DNA from: Hygrophila difformis
Taxonomy: Eukaryota; Streptophyta; Magnoliopsida; Lamiales; Acanthaceae
Direction: 5' to 3'
Length of the DNA stretch: 64,000 nt
Assembly: GCA_030278955.1 (NCBI GenBank)
Contig: JAOANR010000003.1
Span: 32,255,227 to 32,319,226 of the forward strand
The position numbers were made by a program, and so were the translations under genes. A model generated the notes under the pieces. That model did not search any database. It was given only the letters and a program-made list of their open reading frames with translations, and had not been told where the DNA came from. This document shows positions 32,995 to 44,071 of this stretch, in pieces. How positions within the stretch are numbered: position 1 is the stretch's first letter; each line of letters starts with the position of its first letter.

Positions 32995-33876
32995 TGCCCT
33001 CCTAACTATTCACTTTGTGCCGTATGGACGATGGTGACCCCGCGCGAAATTTGAGATACATTGCCAAAACGGCATGAGATATAGGGCCTACACTCTCGAG
33101 AATATCCATTTGGGTTTCCCGAGGCTCCGGAGTGGTACTGGGTATGGCGGATAAGGCTGCGGCCGCCGGGCTACCGGCTAAACTTGACGAGTTTGCGATG
33201 CAATAGTGAAATACCTGAAATACTAAATCTTGGGTGTAATGGGGATAACTAAAAATGTTTATTTGTGGTCCATTTAAATTATTTATGCTTTATTTAAATT
33301 GATTATGGCTTTTACTTTAAATTATGCTAAATGTGTTATTAATTAGATCCATGAATTTATTTATGCAAGTTATTTAGTTAATTAAGTTAAAACGTTTATG
33401 ATTTATTATCATGCTTTCATTTAAATATTAATTAATAGCTTTGAAACCCCACGATCATGTATGTGTTAACTTACTCAGCAAGTTGTGCTGACCAAACCAT
33501 TTCCTTTCTTTTTCTTACAGAGTATGTGGAATGAGCATGAGCACGTATATGCATGGGGAAATTTTTGGGAAACTTTATATTTTACATTCTTGCATTAAAC
33601 TATAGTATAAACGGGCATGTTTAACCCGTATTTTGGCCATGTTGGCCCTATTTACATTTTCCGCTGCAATACTTATACTTAAATATTATGTTTCCGCTGC
33701 ATTATAATATTATTTTCGAATTTATATTGTATGGGTTGTTTTTAATTGTTTTAAATATTTTAAATACTGCAATACCTAGCCTTGCATCTCTTTAGTAAGC
33801 TCGGAGAAACCGTGTCTTGCTAGAGAGGTGTGGCGGTGACATCCCGACCTGGGTGACCAAAAACAGGGGTGTTACA
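32995..33876 (+). repeat. Element C left LTR, 5'-truncated
   Basis: From TGCCCTCCTAACTATT it matches 60877 onward in the right LTR and ends GGGGTGTTACA. Its first roughly 1.7 kb are missing where LINE-1 begins. The predicted leader-intron acceptor (TTTTTCTTACAG) ends at 33520. Confidence 0.9.
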
Positions 33877-33879
33877 AGT

Positions 33880-33893
33880 TGGTATCAGAGCCC
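33880..33893 (+). other. Primer binding site of element C (initiator tRNA-Met)
   Basis: TGGTATCAGAGCCC, three bases after the LTR end. Confidence 0.93.
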
Positions 33894-34065
33894 GGATATT
33901 TTTAAACTATCATTTTTAAGTTGTTATTATTTTAAAGTACTATTATTAATATTATTATTATTATTATTATTTTTAAGTGTGCACTAGCATTTTCACTATT
34001 ATTTTAAATTCTAAAGCATTATTTCCATGGAATAGATTTTTAATTTTAAAACCCATGGAAATTAG

Positions 34066-34096
<31 letters not shown>

Positions 34097-34216
34097 TAAA
34101 CAGTGCATGAATTATTTTTGGGGGGAATCATCATTTGCATATGCATACTGCATTACCCTTACTTAGAGAATTTTGAATCTTGGCGAATTTTAACTTAGAT
34201 CTTTTACTTGCGTTAG

Positions 34217-34543
34217 ATGGCGAACCAAGATATGATGAACCTAATGGTCAAAATGATGAACGCTCACTTCGACTCCCAACAAACCATAGTACAAATGAAA
34301 CATCGTATAGCTCACTTGGAGGCAAATCTGCACCACATGGGCAACTTAAGAGAAACGGACCACCACCGTATAAATCAACTCGAACACCAAGTCCAAAACC
34401 TTACCACGCGGAACCTAGTCTTGAGGGAACACGTCGCTGCTCATGGGGAGGACTTGAACCACATTTTTGACGACCTATTGCCGCCGAGTTCGGAGGAGGA
34501 AGACCCGGAGGAGGATCCTGCTACCCTGCCAGAGGACACTTAG
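34217..34543 (+). CDS. Element C upstream ORF (coiled coil with acidic tail)
   Basis: 108 codons between PBS and gag. Residues about 20-80 form heptad-like helices (MKHRIAHLEANLHHMG, INQLEHQVQNLTTRNLVLREHV) and the tail is Glu/Asp/Pro-rich. Element E has a longer relative in the same place (43365-43835) with the same plan and similar opening (MANQDMMNLMVKMM against MADPKLFNMMTDML). It is not a domain I can name. Sharing by two diverged relatives argues that it is a real element gene. Confidence 0.65.
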   Translation: MANQDMMNLMVKMMNAHFDSQQTIVQMKHRIAHLEANLHHMGNLRETDHHRINQLEHQVQNLTTRNLVLREHVAAHGEDLNHIFDDLLPPSSEEEDPEEDPATLPEDT

Positions 34544-34871
34544 AGGCGATAGGAAACTCTATTTTTAGTAAATGCTATTTTTGCTAGGGAAACATTTCCA
34601 TTTTTGTATATCTTCTCACTTGTACTAAAGAAAAAAAATTAAGGGAATAAAATGCAAGATTTATTTATATATATTTAATCAAAAAAAATCTGGACAGAAC
34701 ACTGTCCGACCAAAAAAAAATAAAATAAAATTTTAGACAACATGAAACAAAATCTTGCGTCACTTTTAAAACCAATCGAGCATTATGTGTGAAAATACAA
34801 ACACATTTATAGTAACTTGTCTAGACTATATATTACCCTCACGTGTCCTAATCTACACCATTTGTAACAGA

Positions 34872-36040
34872 ATGGCACCCAGAGGTAGACCGAGGACCCA
34901 ACCTACTCCCCAAACTACTACTGAAGTCCCACCAAATGTCACAGAACCTGTAGGAGCACAACCCCAAGGTGCGCAGGATGCCCCCGCACCGAACAATGTG
35001 GGTGATCGTCTTCGGACCATAGAAGAGGTCTTGGTTGCGCTAGGGAGCGCGCAAGTCAACCAGGGTCAAGCTGTGGCGGTACCTCCGCCCCAAGCTCGCC
35101 CCAATTATCTGGCGATGGTAAATCCTTACCAGCCGCCCCACTACGCTGGTGAGGAGGACCCAGCCAAACTGGAGGAATGGATCCGGACCTTTGACAAGCT
35201 GCTGGGTGCTGTCAAGTGTCCGGAAGGAGAGAGAGTGCACGTCGCTTCGTACTACTTGGGAGGCGAAGCGGACGACTGGTGGCAGGCGACTCAAGCAAAA
35301 CTGAATGAAGATGAGGAGCCCTACTCATGTGCGGAGATGGTGGAGTTGCTCAGGGATAGATTCTATCCCCTGAGTACCAAATCAGCGATGTACGAAGAAT
35401 TTATGTCGCTGAAGCAAGGAGGCCAGACTGTGCAAGAATACTATACTCGGTTCAAGGAGCTGGTGAGGTTCGCACCAAGATTAGTACCTACGGACGCGGA
35501 GAAGGCTCAAAAATTCGAAATGGGACTGAACCTGGCAGTGCGCGAGGTGATCACAGGGGTACATTACCCCGATCTGCAAGCCGTGTACGACCGCGCTGTG
35601 GCAGTGGCGCGAGTACAACAACTGAAAAGGAGAGTGACTGGGGAGTCCAGCCGGGGCCCCCAACACAAGAGGAACAAGGACGCGAGAGGTGAAAACAATA
35701 CGGGAAGGAATGAGCAGCGAGGATGGCCGAATAGGCCACAACAATCGAGTAATGGAAGAAGATTTAACCAGGAGGGTCCGGTACCACCCTGCCCGAAATG
35801 TGGACGAACCCATCTGGCGAGGGGATGCCCTCAGCAGGGCGCATGCTTTCAGTGTGGTCGGATGGGCCACATGCGTCGGGAATGCCAAACAAGGATTGAA
35901 AATATAGCGAAGAGGGAAGACTTGGTCACGGGGCCGGAACAGCCTCAAAACCAAAACGGAGGAATGGCAACAACCAGGGGTATAGACCCCCTCAAAATCA
36001 GTTTAGGCTGCCGAATCAGAATCAGAACCAACGTCCTCCA
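34872..36040 (+). pseudogene. gag: Element C gag, interrupted by element D
   Basis: The chosen start MAPRGRPRTQP follows the conserved TAACAG, although the open frame extends upstream. The gag domain ([48 protein letters not shown]) is intact, as are two knuckles (CPKCGRTHLARGC and CFQCGRMGHMRREC). Near 35985 the Gln/Asn/Pro-rich tail shifts frame, and at 36046 it is cut by element D. It resumes at 55653 with PPQNQNQQQNQQ. Confidence 0.9.
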
Positions 36041-36045
36041 CCACC
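36041..36045. repeat. Target-site duplication of element D (left copy, CCACC)
   Basis: CCACC before the LTR start TGATGGGTG; the second copy is at 55648-55652 after the LTR end GTGCATCA. Confidence 0.93.
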
Positions 36046-38049
36046 TGATGGGTGAATTTCACGAATTTCACCACTCATATTTTACCACAAGCGGATGGTT
36101 GTCATCAAGTAATAATAACCGGTGAATACCGGGTCGAACCCAAGGGAATTCAGAATATTATTTCATTCTGGAGAAAACTTAGTCATTTTAAGTTCATTAA
36201 TAATATATTTTATATTTTGAAAAGAGTTTGTTTAATTCTAATGGTGATTAAATTAAAAATAGTGACATTAAATTTAAAATAAAGCAAGTTAAAAATTAAA
36301 AATAATAAAAATAAAAATAAGATGTATGCTTGTAATGATTTAGAACATGCCATCTTTATATAAAAGTGAAATTGCATAATGATTTAGCATTTCCCAATGT
36401 CTAAAAAGATCAATTTCAACAGATTTAATGATTTTATAAAGATTAAATATATGCCAATTTCCTAATTTTCATAATTTGTAAAAACAGACTTCATGGAAGC
36501 AAATTAAATTATCTAACATTCTGCAATCATCAGTCTAGGCATAAATTTAAGTCTTTCCCAAGCATACAAATTTTCCTATTGTGATTAAACGACACATTTC
36601 ATTTCCCAAATCAGCGTGTACATGCCAGAATCTATTTTAATATGATTTATTCCCAAGACCGGTACTAAAATCTAATTTCCACTTTTTATCTCCCGATTTA
36701 GCAAAGCAGAAATCAAACAGATTAGATTCTAACATTTAATTATGCAGAATAGTGTAAATAATCTAACAATTATGGTAAAATATTGATAAAACATGGTAAA
36801 ATGGATTTTAATACTAAATTTAGAATCTAAGCAGATTAGGATATTGCCAGATTTAATTTAAGCAGATTGGAACAGATTGATCGATCAGTCCAGATTAGCA
36901 TATTAAACATACAGATTTCAAAATTCTTCGCTAAAACATAATTATCGATCATTCCCAGGCATCTAATACATAATCCTAATTCAGATTCTATCAATTCTTG
37001 CAGATAAACCCAGATTACATAATTAAAACATCGACATTTATTATACTTCCATAAAAGATGAATTCGTACTTCAAAGTGATTCTGAACTCCCGTTCTAGAA
37101 CACTTCTAACACGAACAATACAGAAATCCATTTACAAACATGAAAACAATAGGAAATTATGTTTAAAAGCAAATCCTAAACATTACAAAGCGAGAAAAAG
37201 AAATACAACACCTAGAATGCGAAGAACACGGTCAGAGAAGACGCTCCGATCACTTTCTCCGGCATGGTTTGGTGTTTTCGATCTTCTTCTCCAAAGTTGC
37301 AGAGTGTTTTTGTCGATATTATGAGTCTGCTTTGAGTCTCTCATGAAAAGAATGGCGAAAAACCGCGTTTAAAACCGAGTTCGGGAGGTTAGAAAACTGC
37401 CCAACCGCGACTGTGGCGCAAAAAGTGGCGCTCGGAAGAGGTTTTTGGCGCCACCAAAGAGAGCTGGCGCATCCTGACATTTTCCAAATTTTCTCTGCGG
37501 CGCAAAAAGTGGCGCTCCAAGGTGGTTTTAGGCGCCACCAAGGAGGTGCGGCGCATTCTGACAATTTCCCAATTTTAAATTTAACAGCGGCGCAAAAAGT
37601 GGCGCCTGGAGGTGTTTTTATGCGCCACCAAGCTTAAGCGGCGCATCCTGAAGCTTTTTCCATCCGAAATTTTCCCAAGTGTTGAAGTGGCGCATAAAAT
37701 GGCGCTCAAGCATGATTTTAGGCGCCACCATGCCTATGTGGCGCATTCTGGAGCCTTCCAGTGTTGAAAATTCCGAATTTTGCATCTTTTGTTCTCCGAA
37801 CATCTTCTTTCTTCATTTTAATACCTGAAACATCATTGCAATGTCTTAGGTTTGCCAAAGTCTTATTAAAAACACATAAAAACATGGTAAATTTAACCTA
37901 AATAAGCCAAATCTAACCATGATCACTTGAAAAATAAAAACACATGAAATACACCTAAAAGTGCAATGAATTAAGGTAAAATGCACTCATTTTGGACATA
38001 TTTTAGTATAATTTAAGCTCATTTAAATGTGGTTTCACATGGTGCATCA
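36046..38049 (-). repeat. Element D 3' LTR
   Basis: It runs TGATGGGTGAATTT to GGTGCATCA, 2004 bp. It has a 9-bp duplication near its left edge (GAATTTCAC twice) that the 5' LTR lacks. It includes the GGCGC-rich tandem array at 37410-37752. Confidence 0.93.
37410..37752. repeat. GGCGC-rich tandem array in the D 3' LTR
   Basis: Four units of about 84-100 bp start near 37413, 37497, 37587 and 37687. Each has GTGGCGCAAAAAGTGGCGC, then GGTTTTTGGCGCCACCA or a variant, then TGGCGCATCCTGA. The GC boxes stand out in AT-rich DNA. They lie on the U3 side of the LTR, and the same array is at 55008-55350. Confidence 0.9.
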
Positions 38050-38088
38050 ACATCCTCACACTTAAATATTGCTCGTCCCTTGAGCAAT
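38050..38088 (-). other. Polypurine tract of element D and adjoining hairpin
   Basis: The element strand reads AAGTGTGAGGATGT and then the LTR start TGATGCACC. A perfect 7-bp stem (ATTGCTC with GAGCAAT) at 38068-38088 lies immediately inside. This is the same arrangement as in element A. Confidence 0.75.
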
Positions 38089-38094
38089 GAAATT

Positions 38095-38910
38095 AATTAA
38101 CACATCGACATGCCAATCAAGATAATAAAGATGAAGTCACTATAGTTCTGCCAAATCATAGATTTCAACAACGCAATGAGCTAAAAGGGTTCAAAGTTTA
38201 ATGTGCTAGAACAAGGTAAATTGTCATGCATTAGTTGTCAAAACCAGGTGTCCAGAGCACTTACAGTACAAAAGGAGGATCAATCACACATAGCAACTCG
38301 AAATGGGAGAGTGAATAATGTAAATATGCTTTTCTATTCCCGTCTTCAAATATGCTCAATTAATGACTCGGTTTCACAATTATTCTAGACACTTTGGCTG
38401 AGTTGTAGACAGTTGAATTCCAAAAGCTACTCATGTCTAAGAATACGTGCCAGTCATATAGCCAAGAGTTTATAATTATTCTGTTTAATACCCCTTTATT
38501 CAACATTTTCTCTTTTTTTTTGATCTTGCATTTTCTAATTTTTCCTTTTCTTTTCTTTTTGCAAGATTTAATCTAATTCTTTTTTAAATGTTTTTTTTTA
38601 ATTTTAAATATATAGGAGTTTTACTCTGACTTTATTTATAATTAAGCATTTAAGGAGACATGGAACGAGCATATTCATATATAAATAATGATAACTCTCC
38701 ACATAGCCAGTAAACCAGTCTAATTAATCAAAAGCTTTCGGCAAAGTAAATAGAATTGTCACCAAAGTTCGAACAACTAGCATGACAATTTAACAAAGTC
38801 TAGGACTCTAAACTGAGAATCATAATGCTCATTAAGTTGTAAAATCGGATCTAAGCAGAACAATTAGACTTATTCAGATTTCTCTTAAGATTGGTTGTGA
38901 TGTGGTAATT
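38095..38910. repeat. Long imperfect inverted repeat in the element D 3' region
   Basis: Mirror-ordered complementary blocks: AATTAACACATC at 38095 with GATGTGGTAATT ending 38910, GTTCTGCC at 38144 with GCAGAAC near 38862, GGTAAATTGTCATGC at 38215 with GCATGACAATTTAAC at 38780, and GGGAGAGTGAATAATG near 38305 with ATAATGATAACTCTCC near 38685. The centre is near 38505, in a T-rich loop. No ORF is present. The position beside the PPT is the same as in element A. Confidence 0.75.
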
Positions 38911-39527
38911 CAAATAATAGCACACTGTGAAAACACAATTTAATCTAACATATTCAACATATCCAACCTAAAGCATTTACCATATTTATTCTAAAACATA
39001 GGGAAATATTAAAACATAACTAAGCTCTTACCAATTTATTCTCATGCAAATTAGTAAACATAAAACATGAAAAGATCACACCTGGAATGTTTAGGGCTTT
39101 GATTTTAACTTCATCATCACGGCTGTCATCTTGCTCCTTTGTTGGCATATCCTGCTTCTAATAGGTATATATAACAATTACTCAAGAAAATATGATTGTT
39201 AGTGCATATGGGAATTCCAAAGTAATCAGAATCATAAAACACCATCCATAACTCAAATTATAACATTTTAACAACAATTTCCAGCAACTTTAAGAAGTAT
39301 GGACAGATTTGATCGATAATAAATATCAGAATTCACCAAAAGCAAAACATCATAAGTTCTATAGCAGAATTTACAGAAAAATGCCAACAGCTATAGCAAA
39401 ATATACCCTCATTCATTATGATAACTCAACCATGTATGATGTATTAAATAAATGGTTTATACATTGAATAACTAAATGGACCTGTTGATGAAGAATTTTG
39501 AAAATGTGATCATAATAGAAACTCCTC
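38911..39527. other. Element D internal spacer, non-coding
   Basis: AT-rich internal sequence of D with no ORF or other feature that I can support. Confidence 0.5.
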
Positions 39528-39569
39528 CATCCTCACACTTAAACTGAACTACCAGTTTAGTTTAAGTGC
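39528..39569 (-). other. PPT-like hairpin module in element D, copy 1
   Basis: CATCCTCACACTTAAACTGA is followed by an inverted repeat with 15-bp arms and one mismatch (CACTTAAACTGAACT with AGTTTAGTTTAAGTG). Confidence 0.75.
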
Positions 39570-40106
39570 ATAATGAAAGATTTAAAATGTGGGATTAAAA
39601 CTTTTTAATTTCAAAAATAAGAATATAGCAGGCATTTAAAAAGTTAGACTGAATTAGATCATACTTTTTTAAATAGATAAAAATTTTCAGCTTTTTAAAT
39701 ATGATCTATACATCATAATTTATTGATTTTAATGCCTGCATTGTGTAAAATCATAAAGATTCGACACTTCAACAACATTAATCCCGCTTCTTTCATCAAT
39801 TATCATGGTTATTTACTTTCCTTTTACAAATCAATAGCTCACAACATTCCAGTTTAACATGATTCAAGTAAGAGCTATTTTATTAGAATTAAAAACATGC
39901 ATAAACATAACTTAAACATAAATATAAACTTAACCACATGCTTACCTTATTCACTATAAATAAAACACCTAAGTAGTGCATAGCAGAGCAAACCAATATT
40001 CATAGCAAGAACATCCAACCAAGTAGCAAGGTATTCCTTATACATTATTTGTGGAACCTGGTTACACAAAAACTTCGGGTTAGTGTTAAATATATGCATT
40101 CCTCCC
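39570..40106. other. Element D internal spacer, non-coding
   Basis: AT-rich sequence between the two PPT-like modules; no gene seen. Confidence 0.5.
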
Positions 40107-40149
40107 CATCCTCACACTTAAGTTTAAACTAAAAGTTTAACTTAAGTGC
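40107..40149 (-). other. PPT-like hairpin module in element D, copy 2
   Basis: CATCCTCACACTTAAGTTTA is followed by an inverted repeat with 15-16-bp arms and one gap (CACTTAAGTTTAAACT with AGTTTAACTTAAGTG). Confidence 0.75.
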
Positions 40150-40397
40150 ATTGTATAAAGCAAACATATATCAACCTAGAATGTGGGATTTAAACAACTA
40201 AATGACCAATATATTTTATTTTAAAAGCTATAAGTTCTAATTCTCTTACAAATTTAAGAAAATCACCTTTTAGAACTTAAAACTTATTATTAAAAAGAAC
40301 ACAATTTTAAGTTATAACAACTCCCTTTTTGTTAAAAATTTCAGATTTTAATGCTCAAAGCTCACCAAATTAGCAAACAAGTTCTTATTAATGATTC

Positions 40398-40402
40398 GAA
40401 AT
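40398..40402. repeat. Target-site duplication of element E (left copy, GAAAT)
   Basis: GAAAT directly before TGTGATACCCC; the second copy is at 51509-51513 directly after the LTR end. Confidence 0.9.
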
Positions 40403-41152
40403 TGTGATACCCCGCAAAGAGACATCGCACGCCGAGGTAAGAATTTAATTTTCAAACCTCAAATATTTTATGTGTGCGAATTATTACATGCATTACTATC
40501 AATCCGAGTGCGACCCAACTTCGAGGACGAAGTTGATTTCTAAGGAGGGTAGACTGTAATACCCGAGAAATCGACACAAAGTTTTAAAATCCGAAGATTA
40601 AGAATTTGATTTAATTATCGAAATCGAATTAATTCCGAGAGAGCGGAATTAAATATTTCGGACAGTCGCGACTCGGGATACATGCATCGAATTATCCCAA
40701 CAATCTCGGATAATTCACATTATGATTTTTAAAAGATTAAAATCATAATATTTATAAAAAAAAAAAAAAAAAAAAAAAATTCGACAGCAGGTGGCCGCGC
40801 GGTGGCCGCGCGGAGCGCGCCACCAGCGCGCCACCCTGCTGTTATGGCGAAGTCATAACGTTTCATGCGTTTCATGTCATGAACTCGGTGATGGGCGAAT
40901 CCAAACGACTCCAATTTGAATTCCAGACGTTGGAGGATGTGTGGGGATGATTTTGGATAGGTTTTGGATGTATTAAATCCCCACAAAGTCAGCTCATGAA
41001 TGGAACTTGAGCACCAAGGGGATCCTATGGAGTCATGGGGAGAGTGGGGGTTTTGGATGATGATTGAGGGGATTAATTCGGGGGTTATGGGTTAGAACTT
41101 GTTCCCTCACATTCCCGCTACCCCATGGCAGCTTTTGGAGCAATTACCCCTC

Positions 41153-41160
41153 TATAAATA
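41153..41160 (+). promoter_or_regulatory. TATA box of the element E 5' LTR
   Basis: CTCTATAAATAGCCCC. The 3' LTR copy has TATAGATA, one substitution, but that copy is not the driver. Confidence 0.75.
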
Positions 41161-41307
41161 GCCCCTACTCAGCCTCCATTGCACTCATTTGCATCCCATC
41201 CGAAATTTGAGTTCAAGAGAGAGTAGTGAGAGTTTTGTGAGTTGTTCATCATCCTTGGCAGAGAGTTGGACGTGTTCAAGTGGTCCAAACCTTTCTCCTA
41301 CGTGTAG

Positions 41308-42768
41308 GTAAGAGTTCTACTTCATTTCCTTGGTCTTAGATTCGAATCCCTTGTCCTAGAATTGAGAATTTCCTCCGACAACTCCATAATAGGTGCTTTC
41401 GGTAGAAGTGTTGATTGTTGGGGTCGAGTTGGACGATTTCCAGGATTCCACCAAGGGGATATTCGGTTCTAAACTCATCTCAAGTAAGTTAGTATTGTGC
41501 ACGTCGATTTTTAGGAGTTTTGGTTGAGTATAACTCGAGATATAGGTTTATCTTTTCATTTGACAAAATCTGCCAAATAGGGTTTTCCTATGACCAATCT
41601 TGTTGTTCTGTGAATTCGACCATGATACGTACATTTTTAGGAGAACCTTCCAAAATGAAACTTGTTCCTAATGTCCTAAAGATGCTCTCTGTAAATGTTT
41701 ATAATTTTTGGACATGTTTTGGTTACCCAAATTCGATCTGGTATTTTCTGCACATAGGTTGACAGATTTAATGTATGTATGTAGTCAGTTTTGTTGTTCG
41801 ATTCACTCTTGCCTATGATCGTTTTTAGTGCTTGATGTCTTCATGAAACTTGTTCTAATATGTGTCTAGAACATCCCTGTAACATTTCATGATTTTTGGA
41901 GCATGTATGAAATTGTTATGAATTTTTGAACTCACTGTGGTCGAATTTACTGAAGCAAGAGAAATTGAATTTCAATAGCTTTCTGAAATCGATTAAAATG
42001 ACCTACTTAGAGTCCGAATTTTGAGATGGCTATTTCTATGAAAAATGCTTATTTTGATGTTTTCTAGCTACTGTAATTTTTCCAGAATTTTTAAAAATTG
42101 TTTACTGCATTTTTAAAGACGATTCCAGAAACTGCTACAATGCCATTTTTGGTCGGTAAATGCTATTTTGATTATTCGATGAACTAAGAGTCGATTGTTA
42201 CTCGGTTTTGGATATATATGAAATCTGAACATGTTGTGAATATTATGAAATGATAAAAGGTGGTTTTAAAACTTTGGAAGTTTTGATCGAGTGGGATGCC
42301 CAATGTGGTGAAAATTATGTCGCCCCCTCTTTTGTAGCCAAAACGGCATTGATTATTGTGATGTACGAGTCTATACTCCTAGATGTATCCGTATGGATTA
42401 TCTAGGGCTCCGGAGTGTGTCTGTATAGGGTCCGCTGCATGCACTTACCTCGTGGGTACGAGTCCCAGAGGTTGATCCCAAGGGTTCGTCCCTATGATAT
42501 ATTTGAGTCCTTGTGGGTATAAAGTCCCAAAGGTTGGTCCTGTGGGTTCGTCCCTAGGATATGCTAATGGGGTGTCCTCGATCATAACTAACATTGGTAA
42601 AATGTTCGTGGCATATGTGTAAGAATTTTAAATTAATTTATTTACTCGTCTTTTAAATAAATATATTATTTTGTATATTCTCCTAAAAACTTTTAAAATT
42701 CGCTGTGCTATATATTAACTTACGCAGTACCTTTGTACTGATAAATTGTTGTTTTATTTTCCTTTCAG
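41308..42768 (+). other. Predicted leader intron within the element E LTR
   Basis: The donor is CGTGTAG|GTAAGAG and the acceptor is a pyrimidine run TTTTATTTTCCTTTCAG|ATTTCGC. The conserved ATTAACTTACGCAG stretch about 50 bp before the acceptor also occurs in B and C. It is supported by motif and by conservation of position only. Confidence 0.4.
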
Positions 42769-43110
42769 ATTTCGCAGAGTAAGCATCGCATGGAGGGATG
42801 GGATTTCCATTTTTAAAAGAAGACTTGTCGCATTTTATTTATTTTAATTTATGCATTGGACTTAGACTCTGGTTTTGGCCGCATGTTTTGGCCCTGTTTA
42901 TTTTTGCTTCCGCACTGCTTATTATTATTACGTGTGTGATACTCTGATTAAACTTCGGGCTTATTTGAATGGTTTTTAAACATTTTTAAGTTAATGATGC
43001 AACTTAAGCCTTAGCATCCTTTTAAATAAGCTCGATTTGACCGGGTCTTGTTTGGAAGGGTGTGGCGGTAGCGTCCCGGCCTGGGTAACCAAATCCGGGG
43101 TGTTACAACG

Positions 43111-43123
43111 TGGTATCAGAGCC
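43111..43123 (+). other. Primer binding site of element E (initiator tRNA-Met)
   Basis: TGGTATCAGAGCC, three bases after the LTR end. Confidence 0.95.
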
Positions 43124-43364
43124 CGAAATACTTATTTTTAAAAGCTATTATTTTTCGGCCCAATATAGAGGCCCAAAATATTAAATATTATTTTTAAGCT
43201 TTTTAAATATTATTTCCATGGAAAGGAAATTTATTTTAAAACCCATGGAAAATATATCTCAAAAATTCGACAAGTCTCGAAATGTTATTTTTGGGGGTTG
43301 CATATGCATTAACATATGTGCTTGAAATGTGCAAGATATTGATTTGTTAAATATTTATTTTTAG

Positions 43365-43835
43365 ATGGCCGACCCAAAGCTTTTTAACATGATGACCGAT
43401 ATGCTATGTTCGATGACTAGCATCATGCATGAGTTAAGACATAGCCGTGATGAGGTTAGTGCATATAAGGACCATGTAAAAGGTATCGAGAAAGAGTTGG
43501 AGAAATTGAGGAATGCTCGACAGGAGGATTTGGGCCGCATCGCTGCTCTTGAAACTCTGTTTCATGAGGAGCAACACAACAACCACATGCTTAGGGGACG
43601 TGTGTTTACTTTGGAGCATGAGATTGTTGACCTTCAAAACCGACTCAATGCACCGGAACCTGAGGAGGAAGAGGAAGAGGAGGAGGACCCGGACATGTAT
43701 ATTGATATTGAGGGCGTGGATGAGGAGGAACCAGAGGCAGAGATAGTGGACCCACCGATACCTCTTGACTCCGATGGGGAGTATGAGCATGACAGGGCAC
43801 TCCTCGGCTATTCTCCCGATTATCTACTAGATTGA
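43365..43835 (+). CDS. Element E upstream ORF (coiled coil with acidic tail)
   Basis: 156 codons before gag, in a different frame. Residues about 20-95 are predicted coiled coil (VKGIEKELEKLRNARQEDLG, RVFTLEHEIVDLQNRL). Residues 98-140 are Glu/Asp-rich (PEEEEEEEEDPDMYIDIEG). The C-terminus (DRALLGYSPDYLLD) is less acidic. It starts 258 bp after the LTR and would be the first ORF on a genomic RNA. The counterpart in C is 108 codons. Its role is unknown; the shape resembles an oligomerisation module with an acidic surface. Confidence 0.75.
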   Translation: MADPKLFNMMTDMLCSMTSIMHELRHSRDEVSAYKDHVKGIEKELEKLRNARQEDLGRIAALETLFHEEQHNNHMLRGRVFTLEHEIVDLQNRLNAPEPEEEEEEEEDPDMYIDIEGVDEEEPEAEIVDPPIPLDSDGEYEHDRALLGYSPDYLLD

Positions 43836-44071
43836 TCGCATCATATCGTTGGATTATCTATTGCTTTCCGTATTTTATATTACCTTGATTTGCCTTCCTT
43901 TGTAGCTGCTTTATAATATTTTTCCTAAATGATCTAGTGAAGCATTTTCCCCTTTCCTTTGTTGCATCGTCTCTTTTAGAATTCTGCGTACTTGAGATGT
44001 TGGAACTTACTAACTTGACTACTAACCTACCGTAGAATTTAATTCTTACCCTTGCGTGCTTATCTAACAGA

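Larger units (their letters stand above)
40403..43107 (+). repeat. Element E 5' LTR
   Basis: It runs TGTGATACCCCGCAAAG to GGGGTGTTACA, 2705 bp. It holds an internal second PPT-like module (AACTTCG-AGGA-CGAAGTT, then AAGGAGGGTAGAC-TGTAATACCC near 40520-40570), a poly-A run (about 40757-40780, longer than in the 3' LTR), a GC-rich palindromic block (40793-40837), a TATA box, a predicted intron and CGTGGGTA/GGTTCGTCCC repeats (42450-42560). Confidence 0.95.

Noticed and set aside
40757..40780. Poly-A run in the element E 5' LTR as a LINE or processed-gene tail
   Set aside because: The same run, shorter, is in the 3' LTR at the same place, so it is part of the LTR and varies by slippage.
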